From positions 1,891,501 through 1,955,500 of the forward strand of contig NZ_AP018817.1 in assembly GCF_024349785.1 (NCBI RefSeq): 64,000 nt of DNA. Reading direction: 5' to 3'. How positions within the stretch are numbered: position 1 is the first letter of the stretch; each line of letters starts with the position of its first letter. Below, one piece after another: positions 33,874 through 41,795 of this stretch. Source of the stretch: Sphingomonas bisphenolicum (lineage in GTDB: Bacteria > Pseudomonadota > Alphaproteobacteria > Sphingomonadales > Sphingomonadaceae). The position numbers were made by a program, and so were the translations under genes. The notes under the pieces are model-generated. The model made no database searches, was not told the origin of the DNA, and worked only from the letters and a program-made list of their open reading frames with translations.

Positions 33874-34758
33874 ATGGAGTTGCGCCAGCTGCGCTATTTC
33901 GTGACCCTGGCCGACACGCGCAATTTTCATCGCGCGGCCGACAGACTCAATATGTCACAGCCGCCATTGACCGTTGCGATCCGCAAGCTGGAGGAAGAGT
34001 TGGGGACGACGCTCTTCGATCGCGGATCGCGAGGGGTGACGTTGACGGCGGCGGGGCGCGCTGCGCTGGACATTGCACGCCTGACGCTTGCGCAGGCCGA
34101 CCGCTTTCGCGAGGTGGTTCGAGAGGGGGCTATGGGCGAGCGGGGCCAATTGCGCGTCGGCTTTGTCGGTTCCGCGACGTTCGAACTGTTACCCCACATC
34201 ATTCCCGAATATCGCCGTCTCTACCCGCTGGTGGAACTGGTGCTGGAGGAAGCGGCCAGCACCGACATTGCACGCAGACTGTCGGCGGGCGAACTGGATG
34301 TGGGACTGGTCCGACTGCCTCTGATGGAAATCGCCCAAGTCGATGCTCAGTCCGTCGACAAGGATGAAATGCATGCTGCCCTTCCGCAAAGTCATATGCT
34401 CGCCAATACCGGCAGCGTTGCGCTAAGTCGGTTGGCGGACGAACCCTTCATTCTGCAAAGTCGGATCAGCGTGCTCCATTCCATCACGATCAAGGCTTGC
34501 CATGAAGCAGGGTTTGTCCCTCGCGTCGCACAGGAGGCGGCGCAATTGAGCGCGGTGCTGGCATTGGTGCGATCGGGACTCGGGGTCGCCCTGGTGCCCT
34601 CACGCGCCGCCAGCGCAGTACCAAAAGATGTGCGGCTGGTGCGGCTGGCTCGTTGCGTGCCGATCGAGACCGGCGTCGCCCTGCCGCGAAACCGTGCGAG
34701 CCCACTAGCCCACAATTTCGCCGCGATCGCGGCCGATAGCTATTGGATATCAAAATAG
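33874..34758 (+). CDS. LysR-family transcriptional regulator
   Basis: 294 residues: classic MELRQLRYFVTLADTRNFHR HTH with LNMSQPPLTVAIRKLEEELG, then a periplasmic-binding-like effector domain (LRVGFVGSATFELLPHIIPE). It lies between the minus-strand CoA operon and the plus-strand acyl-CoA dehydrogenase genes, and probably activates both in response to a pathway intermediate, as LysR regulators often do for divergent operons. Confidence 0.94.
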   Translation: MELRQLRYFVTLADTRNFHRAADRLNMSQPPLTVAIRKLEEELGTTLFDRGSRGVTLTAAGRAALDIARLTLAQADRFREVVREGAMGERGQLRVGFVGSATFELLPHIIPEYRRLYPLVELVLEEAASTDIARRLSAGELDVGLVRLPLMEIAQVDAQSVDKDEMHAALPQSHMLANTGSVALSRLADEPFILQSRISVLHSITIKACHEAGFVPRVAQEAAQLSAVLALVRSGLGVALVPSRAASAVPKDVRLVRLARCVPIETGVALPRNRASPLAHNFAAIAADSYWISK

Positions 34759-34829
34759 GACAATATGATATTGGACAGTGCGAATGCGACAATGCGAATT
34801 ATCGGTTCCCTTTCGCATTCGAGGCCAAG

Positions 34830-35984
34830 TTGTTCGACGCCCTGTCCCTGTCCGCATTGCCGCCTGAAGACGAGGCGCTCCGTCCCGCGCTACGCACGCT
34901 GATCGCAGGGGCAATCGCCGACCTCCCTCTGCATCGCCGCGCCCGATCCTGGCAGGGATTTGACGCGGCATTTAGCCGCAAATTGGGGCAAGCGGGTTAT
35001 CTTGGCCTGTCCTTGCCGAAAGAATATGGCGGTATCGGGCGCGGTCCCTTCACGCGTTTTGTCGTGGTGGAGGAACTGTTGTCGGCTGGCGCCCCGGTAG
35101 CGGGACATTGGATAGCCGACCGCCAAAGCGGCCCGCTGATCCTGCACTATGGCACGGAAGAGCAGCGTCGCTTCTACCTGCCGCGTATTTCCAGAGGCGA
35201 GGCGCTGTTCTGCATCGGCATGAGCGAGCCGGGTTCCGGTTCGGATCTTGCCAGCGTTCGCAGCCGCGCTGATCTGCAGAAGGATGGAAGCTGGCTGCTC
35301 AACGGGCAGAAGATATGGACCACCAATGCGATGCACAGCGACTATATGATCGCGCTGGTTCGCACCTCTGGTACGAATGAAGACCGGCAGTCGGGTCTGT
35401 CGCAAGTGATCGTCGACTTGACGCTTCCGGGCATTACGATCCGCCCTATCGTCGATTTAACTGGCGACGCCCATTTTGCGGAGGTGTTTTTCGATGACGT
35501 TCGCCTCACCCCCGACGCGCTGATCGGAGAAGAGGGGCAGGGGTGGCGGCAAGTCACCGCCGAACTCGCCTTCGAACGGAGTGGCCCGGAACGCATCTAT
35601 TCGTCGGTCGTCCTGATCGACGCCTGGGTGCGGCATCTCGACGCCGCAGGCCGGAAGGACAGCGCGACGCTACGCCTCGTCGGAACCTTGACCGCTCAAC
35701 TCGCGGTGCTGCGGGAGATGTCGCTCGCCGTCACGGCCCGATTGGTCGAAGGCGAGAGTCCGGTAGTCGAAGCCTCGCTCATGAAGGATATTGGCACCGG
35801 CTTCGAGCAGGCGGTGCCGCAACTCATCGGCGACGATCTTGCTTCTAATCCCGACGAGCCGGTCGACGCTGAGCTTTACCGCACCCTTCTCTATGTCACA
35901 CATATCGCACCCAGCTTCTCGTTGCGCGGCGGCACGCGCGAAATCCTGCGCGGTATCATCGCGCGCGGCCTTGGCCTTCGCTGA
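34830..35984 (+). CDS. Acyl-CoA dehydrogenase, large-type subunit
   Basis: The start is uncertain: no ATG lies in the right place. TTG 34830 with GAGG five bases before it gives 384 residues; TTG 34743, overlapping the LysR stop, would give 413. N-terminal helical domain, FAD signature MSEPGSGSDLASVRSRA, LNGQKIWTTNA and C-terminal RGGTREILRGIIARGLGL. It introduces the alpha-beta double bond into an acyl-CoA. The partner gene starts 16 bp later. Confidence 0.9.
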   Translation: MFDALSLSALPPEDEALRPALRTLIAGAIADLPLHRRARSWQGFDAAFSRKLGQAGYLGLSLPKEYGGIGRGPFTRFVVVEELLSAGAPVAGHWIADRQSGPLILHYGTEEQRRFYLPRISRGEALFCIGMSEPGSGSDLASVRSRADLQKDGSWLLNGQKIWTTNAMHSDYMIALVRTSGTNEDRQSGLSQVIVDLTLPGITIRPIVDLTGDAHFAEVFFDDVRLTPDALIGEEGQGWRQVTAELAFERSGPERIYSSVVLIDAWVRHLDAAGRKDSATLRLVGTLTAQLAVLREMSLAVTARLVEGESPVVEASLMKDIGTGFEQAVPQLIGDDLASNPDEPVDAELYRTLLYVTHIAPSFSLRGGTREILRGIIARGLGLR

Positions 35985-36000
35985 GGGAAAGAAGACCATC

Positions 36001-36885
36001 ATGGACATGCAAGAACTGATCGCCCCCTTTGCCCGTATCATCGAGGATATCTGCACGCCATCGGCCATTCGCGCGGTCGAGGCCGGGGGCGATGCAGCGC
36101 CGATGTGGCAGGCTTTCGACGATTCTGGTTTCCTAGACGCGCTGGTGTCGGAGGATTTGGGCGGCGCGGGAGTGTCGCTGGCCGACGCCGCTCCGCTGAT
36201 CGTACTGCTCGGCCATCACGCGGTGCCGCTGCCGGTGGGGGACACCTTGATCGCGCGCGCCCTGTTGACCGCTTCCGGGGCTCGCGCGCCTGCCGGCCCA
36301 ATCGCGATCGCGACAGGCGCTGGCGCTACACCTTTCGCCGATGTCGCAGCGCATACCCTCTTGGGATCGCCGCAAGCGCCGATACTCGCCAGTGGGGATG
36401 ATCCTGTCAACGGTGGCCAGGCGCTGCGACCGATCGGCGCGGTATTACGGGCGCTGCTGATATCAGGCGCGAGCGCACGGGTCATGGACATGACTGTGGC
36501 CTATGCCAATGCGCGCAATCAGTTCGGCAAGCCTATAGGCAAGCAGCAGGCGGTCCAGCAGCAACTCGCCATCCTCGCCGAGCAGGCGGTCGCAGCCCGC
36601 ATTGCCGCCGCCATCGGCGTGCGCTCCGGGCTCCCGCCTCATCTGGCCGATGCGGCTATCGCCAAACATGGCGCCAGCGTCGCCGCGGCGCAGGTCGCCG
36701 CCATCGCTCATGCTGTCCATGGCGCCATCGGCATCAGCGAGGAATATGACCTGCACCTGCTGACCCGTCGTCTTCATGAATGGCGTCTGGCGGATGGTTC
36801 CGAAGGCTATTGGGCAGGATTGCTGGGGGAACGGCGCATGGCTGCAGCGGCTGTCTCGACCGCCGACTATATTCGCGCCGGCTGA
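36001..36885 (+). CDS. Acyl-CoA dehydrogenase, short partner subunit
   Basis: 294 residues from ATG 36001. The C-terminal ACAD domain is present: YANARNQFGKPIGKQQAVQQ (R..FG.PIG..Q) and GAIGISEEYDLHLLTRR. The middle beta-domain is short and the GGTxEI end is absent. Such short ACADs encoded next to a full-size one form alpha2-beta2 enzymes in steroid and bile-acid side-chain degradation (known for FadE-type pairs). The same is likely here by inference. Confidence 0.85.
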   Translation: MDMQELIAPFARIIEDICTPSAIRAVEAGGDAAPMWQAFDDSGFLDALVSEDLGGAGVSLADAAPLIVLLGHHAVPLPVGDTLIARALLTASGARAPAGPIAIATGAGATPFADVAAHTLLGSPQAPILASGDDPVNGGQALRPIGAVLRALLISGASARVMDMTVAYANARNQFGKPIGKQQAVQQQLAILAEQAVAARIAAAIGVRSGLPPHLADAAIAKHGASVAAAQVAAIAHAVHGAIGISEEYDLHLLTRRLHEWRLADGSEGYWAGLLGERRMAAAAVSTADYIRAG

Positions 36886-36904
36886 GACAAGGAGAAGAAA
36901 AGCC

Positions 36905-38335
36905 ATGGCGATTCCACGCCCGATATTCGATGGTCAGGAACGGATGGAAGGCTCCCTGGGCACGATGGAGCTGATGAACCCTGCGACGCGTGAAGTGATT
37001 GCGATCATTCCGAGATGCGGTGAGGCTGAAGCGCTGGAAGCGGCGCGCCTGTCGGTCGACGGTTTTAGAATCTGGTCGACCATGTCTGCTTTCGACCGAT
37101 CGAAGATTATGCGTCGTGCCGCGGACCTGATGCGCGCCGATGCGGATGATGCCGCTGTGGACATAACCCGCGAACAGGGCAAGCCGTTGGCGCAGGCGCG
37201 CGGCGAATGGCTGGCCTCCGCCGACCTGCTCGACTGGTATGCCGAAGAGGGGCGCCGCGCCTATGGCCGTCTGATTCCGACCCGCGCATCCGATATGCGC
37301 TGGACCGTGTTTCGCCGGCCGGTCGGCCCGGTGGCGGCCTTCACGCCATGGAATTTTCCGGTCTGGACGCCGATGCAGAAGATCGCCCCGGCGCTGGCCG
37401 CTGGCTGTTCGGTGGTGCTCAAGCCTGCCGAAGAGACGCCTAGCGCCGGATGTCGCGTTGTACAGACTCTGCTCGCTGCTGGCTTGCCGCCCAGGGTGCT
37501 GACCATCCTCTGGGGTGATGCGCCCGCTATTTCCGCCGCGCTTTGCGCAGCGCCGGAAATTCAAAAAGTGACGCTCACCGGCTCGACCAGGGTCGGCCGG
37601 TTGCTGGCGAGCGCGGCGGGGCAGCATCTCAAAAAGGTGACGATGGAACTGGGCGGGCATAACCCGGTGATCATTGCGAGCGACGCAGACCTCGATACGG
37701 TCGTCGCGCTGTCAACTGAGTTTAAATTCCGCAATGCCGGACAGGTTTGCGTATCGCCAACGCGCTTTTTAATCGAACAACCCCTCTATGCCGATTTCGT
37801 CGCGGGGGTCAAAGAAGCGGCGGCGAAGTTGCGCGTCGGCAACGGGATGGACGCGGACACGCAGATGGGACCACTCGCCACTGCGGGCCAGCTTTCCAAG
37901 ATCGAGGCTCTTGCAGCCGATGCGTTGCAGCGCGGCGCTAAGCTGGAGACCGGCGGCGCACGCATCGGCAATAGCGGCTATTTTTTCGAACCCACCATCC
38001 TCTCGGGCATGACACCCGACATGGAGGCCATGAACGAGGAGCCATTCGGACCGCTGATGCTGGTCATGCCGGTCGAAAGCATCGATGCCGCCCTGATCGA
38101 GGCCAACCGCCTGCCTTATGGTCTGGCTTCCTATGCGTTCACAAACAATCTGAGCACCGAGCAGAGAATCGTCGCCGGGATCGAGGCGGGCATGTTGGGG
38201 CTGAACCATTTCGCCATGGCGATGGCTGAAACACCCTTTGGCGGCGTGGGCGACAGCGGGATGGGGTCAGAAGGGGGCATGGAGGGGATGGAAGCTTATC
38301 TGCGCCCCTTCTTTGTGACGAGCAAAGCTGGCTGA
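36905..38335 (+). CDS. NAD(P)-dependent aldehyde dehydrogenase
   Basis: 476 residues from ATG 36905 with AAGGAGAAG upstream. FTPWNFP (Asn150), GSTRVGR, Glu248 in TMELGGHNP and catalytic Cys282 in NAGQVCVSPTR. Closest in character to succinate-semialdehyde-type enzymes. It oxidises an aldehyde to the acid that the CaiB transferase could then activate. Third gene in a tight unit with the two acyl-CoA dehydrogenases. Confidence 0.93.
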   Translation: MAIPRPIFDGQERMEGSLGTMELMNPATREVIAIIPRCGEAEALEAARLSVDGFRIWSTMSAFDRSKIMRRAADLMRADADDAAVDITREQGKPLAQARGEWLASADLLDWYAEEGRRAYGRLIPTRASDMRWTVFRRPVGPVAAFTPWNFPVWTPMQKIAPALAAGCSVVLKPAEETPSAGCRVVQTLLAAGLPPRVLTILWGDAPAISAALCAAPEIQKVTLTGSTRVGRLLASAAGQHLKKVTMELGGHNPVIIASDADLDTVVALSTEFKFRNAGQVCVSPTRFLIEQPLYADFVAGVKEAAAKLRVGNGMDADTQMGPLATAGQLSKIEALAADALQRGAKLETGGARIGNSGYFFEPTILSGMTPDMEAMNEEPFGPLMLVMPVESIDAALIEANRLPYGLASYAFTNNLSTEQRIVAGIEAGMLGLNHFAMAMAETPFGGVGDSGMGSEGGMEGMEAYLRPFFVTSKAG

Positions 38336-38398
38336 TGGCTCGCCACATATGCTGGGACCCCAACCACTCAGATTGCAAGAAAACTCGGGAAATTAATT

Positions 38399-38412
38399 GA
38401 ACGATATCGTTC
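38399..38412. promoter_or_regulatory. Copy 6: perfect palindrome GAACGATATCGTTC
   Basis: Perfect 14-bp dyad 42 bp upstream of the start of the HxD-type gene. It is the reference copy for the five degenerate sites at 2874, 3623, 4375, 18898 and 23977. Probably the operator for that gene. Confidence 0.6.
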
Positions 38413-38453
38413 GATCAACTACGGGTACACGTCAATTCAGCAGGAGAGGTTTC

Positions 38454-39533
38454 ATGCTCAGCGAGTCGCAAAGGCGGCATCTGTCCGATATTCTTCAGCC
38501 CGTGTCTCCGCCGCGCCAGCTCGACAATATCTTCACCGATGATCAGCGTCGTCGGATGCTCGATGTCGTGCATAGCGGTGAATGGAAGCTGATCATCGCG
38601 CAACATTTCGCCAATGCCGAAGAACTGATCGCCACGTTCGCCGGCGGCTTCCCGGACGGGTTCGAGCCGACCTTGGATATGTTCCTGACGCCGACCTTTC
38701 GTGGTTTCTTCGCCAACTATTCGGCAACACTCTATCCTGAGTTGCACGACGTTTTTTACAATGAAGCCTTTCTCGGTCACGCCAAATCCTATTGGAACGC
38801 CCAATATGCCAAGCCGCAGATGATGCTATTCAACATCAACGGGCCGTGTGGCAATAATGATCCCGGGCATATCGACTCCCCCAGTTTTCGAGGCATTCGT
38901 TACGAAAACTCGCCGACCTGGCTCTGTTCGATCATGGGTCGTTCAGGTCTTTTCCAGGATTATCTTATCAAGATGGCGCAGGTGATCACCTGGTTCAGCC
39001 ATGACCCTGCGAGCGGTTTTACCTACTGGCCCAAGGGGCCTCTCAACAAGCCGGCTCGTTTGGCTTCACCCATCTATAATCGCGGCTTGGTCGTCCAGAA
39101 CGAGATGATGGTCCATCGTGGCGAGGCCAATGGCTCGTTGGAGCGGCAGCGTCCCGCAGGCCTGGGCTTCGATAGCATCTTCACCGGAGAAATCGGCAAT
39201 CGTGATGGCTGGCAGGTCAAGACGGGCGATCGGGTGATCGACGAATATCACACGGACGAACTGCGCTTTCTCGTGCATTGGTCGGCCGAGGTTTTCGATG
39301 ATTTTGATGAGCTTAAGAAGAATATGGATGGATCAGACAATCTGACCTTCGACCGCGTGTTTGACACTTTGATCAAGGATGTTCGTGCGCGCGGGATCGA
39401 CATTGCCACGCCGACCGACCCTCTGCATGATCCTTTGTTCATCAAGACGCTGAACGACGCTTATGATTATGGCGGCCCAGCTGAATATCCTCTGGAAGCG
39501 CCGCGGGGGGGCGTCTACGTAGCGGCGGCCTGA
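38454..39533 (+). CDS. Unassigned protein with HxD...H...R pattern, possible non-heme iron oxygenase
   Basis: 359 residues from ATG 38454 (AGGAGAGG 6 nt before). I do not recognise the family. No signal peptide or membrane segment. A decayed paralogue at 26402-26893 shows which residues are kept: HID at 139-141, NEMMxH with His221 and Arg233 twelve residues on. An HxD...H triad followed by Arg ~10-12 residues later is the layout of Fe(II)/2-oxoglutarate oxygenases such as the phytanoyl-CoA hydroxylase group. That reading is an inference, not a family match. It has its own operator and a downstream hairpin, so it is a single-gene unit. Confidence 0.8.
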   Translation: MLSESQRRHLSDILQPVSPPRQLDNIFTDDQRRRMLDVVHSGEWKLIIAQHFANAEELIATFAGGFPDGFEPTLDMFLTPTFRGFFANYSATLYPELHDVFYNEAFLGHAKSYWNAQYAKPQMMLFNINGPCGNNDPGHIDSPSFRGIRYENSPTWLCSIMGRSGLFQDYLIKMAQVITWFSHDPASGFTYWPKGPLNKPARLASPIYNRGLVVQNEMMVHRGEANGSLERQRPAGLGFDSIFTGEIGNRDGWQVKTGDRVIDEYHTDELRFLVHWSAEVFDDFDELKKNMDGSDNLTFDRVFDTLIKDVRARGIDIATPTDPLHDPLFIKTLNDAYDYGGPAEYPLEAPRGGVYVAAA

Positions 39534-39573
39534 TCCGTCTTTGATGATCGACGGCGCGCAAAAGAGCCGATCA

Positions 39574-39598
39574 AATATGATCGCGTCGGGATCATATT
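39574..39598 (+). terminator. Hairpin downstream of the HxD-type gene
   Basis: AATATGATC, 7-nt loop, GATCATATT: a perfect 9-bp stem about 40 bp after the stop, without a strong T-run. It could also be a dyad operator, but its place between two converging units suggests termination. Confidence 0.4.
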
Positions 39599-39728
39599 CG
39601 AGCGTCTCATGCGCCGGCGGTGCGTCGCAACCCGCTGGGCCGTTGCCGGACCTTCTTCTCCGCCATGGCTCTGGCTGCCACCGTGATCTTCTGGTTATCG
39701 CCTACAAGCCTTGGCCTTAAGATAGGAG

Positions 39729-40392
39729 TTACAGGCCAAGTAAGGCTGGGAGTGCGCCAATGTGTGGAATCTCCACATCGCGATAGAAATTGTTTGAAAG
39801 TTCGTGGCCGCGACCAACGAAAACTCGGCAGCGAAACTTCAGGAATGTCGCCGAAATGAAGGTCGTAGCGGAAGCTTGACGACACATGCATCATGTCTTC
39901 GGGTCCGCAACCCAGTTGGTCGAAGATATAGTCAAAGCCTATCATGCGCGGCTTTTGCGCCTGCGCCATCTGGGCAGTGTAGATGGCGTGAAAAGGCGCG
40001 CCAAGCAGACCGACATTGCGATCGATATGCTCGTCCATCGCGTTGGGCGGTATGACGAGCGGAATGTCGCCGGCGATCTTCGAAAGGCCCGCTGGTACGT
40101 CGTCATGGGGCCCCCATGTTGGAATGACCTCATAGGCGCTATCCGCATCCGCTTCGCGATATTCCCCGCCCCAGACCTTGAAGGTGGGCCGCAAGGATTC
40201 ACGCAGCAGGTCGGAATAAGGCGTCCATGCACCCAAGACTTGGTCGAAACGACTATAGGACCAATCGATGCAAAACGCAGGAAGGTCCGAATGCGCCATG
40301 CGATCCGCCATGAATTTCGTAGCCATTTCAGACATGCGAAAGCGGGTCGGCGTGCCCTAGCAATCGAAACTGATAGATTTCGGTCGAAACAT
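39729..40392 (-). pseudogene. Type-II haloacid dehalogenase (HAD), two inactivating lesions
   Basis: Reading from ATG 40392 gives MFRPKSISFDC-stop-GTPTRF: the nucleophile motif FDxYGT with a TAG (40357-40359) where Tyr is expected. The frame continues with FMADRMAHSD and PRMIGFDYIFDQLGCGPEDM then MHVSSSFRYDLHFGD, typical of (S)-2-haloacid dehalogenases. A one-base shift near 39841-39850 is needed to reach CRVFVGRGHELSNNFYRDVE and the stop at 39729. The restored protein is about 220 residues, the normal family size. It is the last member of the amine operon. Re-initiation at 40335 would lack the nucleophile. Confidence 0.85.
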
Positions 40393-40423
40393 CGTCTTGG
40401 ACACCTGTTCTTTGGTGGGCGGT

Positions 40424-41746
40424 TCACAGTGCACCGACTTCGATCTTGGAGCCGTCCGACCACCGGGACAGCCGATAAGGGTAGGGGTCGACACTGGGTT
40501 TGTCATTGACGATCAGTTCCGCCGCCAAAAATCCGATGCCCGGACCAACACCAAAACCATGCCCCGAGCAGCCGGCGGCGAGATAGTAGCCGCCAATGCC
40601 ATCGACTGGAGAAATGACCGGCACTGCATCGGGCGTGGAATCGACATAGGCGCCCCAAGCCTCGTCGACTTCGATGTCCGCCAACGCCGGGAAGCTCGCA
40701 CGGACATTGGCGAGGATCGCCGCGATGAATTTCGGATCGGGATCGGGGTCGAGCACCCGGATATCAGAAAAGCGGTTGTTTTTGCTCGACCACCAACTGG
40801 AAACGGATTCCGGCCCGACGAAGAAAGATTTGCCGACGCCAACCTGCACGGCACGCAGGCGCTTGATAAACATGGGCATGAATGGCTTTGCGTAGCGCAG
40901 GCTCTGGGGCGTAACTTCCAACGTCGCCTTGCCGCTGATCGTCATGGTATAGCTGCCGTCCAGCCTGCGGGTGAGCGCGCAGTCGGGAGTGTAGAGGACC
41001 TCGCCAACATTGGGCGCGGGCCGGGACCGAAGCGCGGTCTGGCGGACGCTGGCCTGCGGGAAACGCACGCCCATTGTGTGGCAAAATACCGACGCCCATG
41101 CGCCGGCGGCGCACAGCACGGCATTGGCGGCGATGAAGCCCTTTTCCGTATGAACGCCGCTCACCATTCCATTGGTGACGTCCAGGCCATGAGCAGCGCA
41201 TTGTTGATGAATCGTCGCCCCCAGCGCACGCGCAGCTTCGGCCAAGACCGGGGCGGCCAGGGCGGGCTCGGCCTTGCCGTCGCGCGCGGCATGGATACCC
41301 CCACGCCATTTGCGCTTGGTTTCGGGGAATGTCTGCGCCGCTTCGCGCGCCGATAGCATGCGCGTTTCGACATCGAACAGCCGCGCGGTTTCCTGCCACT
41401 TTTCCCAGTCTGCCAGCTGCTTGTCATCGTCGCTGGCATAGAGAAGCCCGGTCCGGCGAAAGCCCAGATCCTGGCCGATCTCATCGGCAAGTCCATCCCA
41501 AAGCTTCATCGACAGAACCGACAGCGGCATTTCGCGCGCGTCCCGGTTCTGCTGCCTGCACCATCCCCAGTTGCGGCTGGATTGCTCGCACCCGACATAG
41601 CCCTTTTCCAGCAGGGCTACGGACAGGCCGCGTTTGGCAAGATAGTAAGCGGTTGCCGCGCCGACGATACCGCCGCCGATAATCACCACGTCCGCGGATC
41701 GGGGCAGGATTTCGTCGCTGGGAATTTTCTTGGCTCTGGGTGACAT
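40424..41746 (-). CDS. DAO-type FAD-dependent amine/amino-acid oxidoreductase
   Basis: 440 residues. VVIIGGGIVGAATAYYLAKRG FAD fold, then SSRNWGWCRQQNRD (SxRNxG, near the usual covalent or binding site) and C-terminal GGYYLAAGCSGHGFGVGPGIG. The family oxidises C-N bonds of sarcosine, glycine, D-amino acids or opines. It has no signal peptide. Second flavin oxidase of the operon, 49 bp after the solute-binding protein gene. Confidence 0.9.
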   Translation of the reverse strand: MSPRAKKIPSDEILPRSADVVIIGGGIVGAATAYYLAKRGLSVALLEKGYVGCEQSSRNWGWCRQQNRDAREMPLSVLSMKLWDGLADEIGQDLGFRRTGLLYASDDDKQLADWEKWQETARLFDVETRMLSAREAAQTFPETKRKWRGGIHAARDGKAEPALAAPVLAEAARALGATIHQQCAAHGLDVTNGMVSGVHTEKGFIAANAVLCAAGAWASVFCHTMGVRFPQASVRQTALRSRPAPNVGEVLYTPDCALTRRLDGSYTMTISGKATLEVTPQSLRYAKPFMPMFIKRLRAVQVGVGKSFFVGPESVSSWWSSKNNRFSDIRVLDPDPDPKFIAAILANVRASFPALADIEVDEAWGAYVDSTPDAVPVISPVDGIGGYYLAAGCSGHGFGVGPGIGFLAAELIVNDKPSVDPYPYRLSRWSDGSKIEVGAL

Positions 41747-41795
41747 GATGACGTTTCAGCCTGTATTCTAAAATGAGGTTGTGGGGGGCGTAGCC

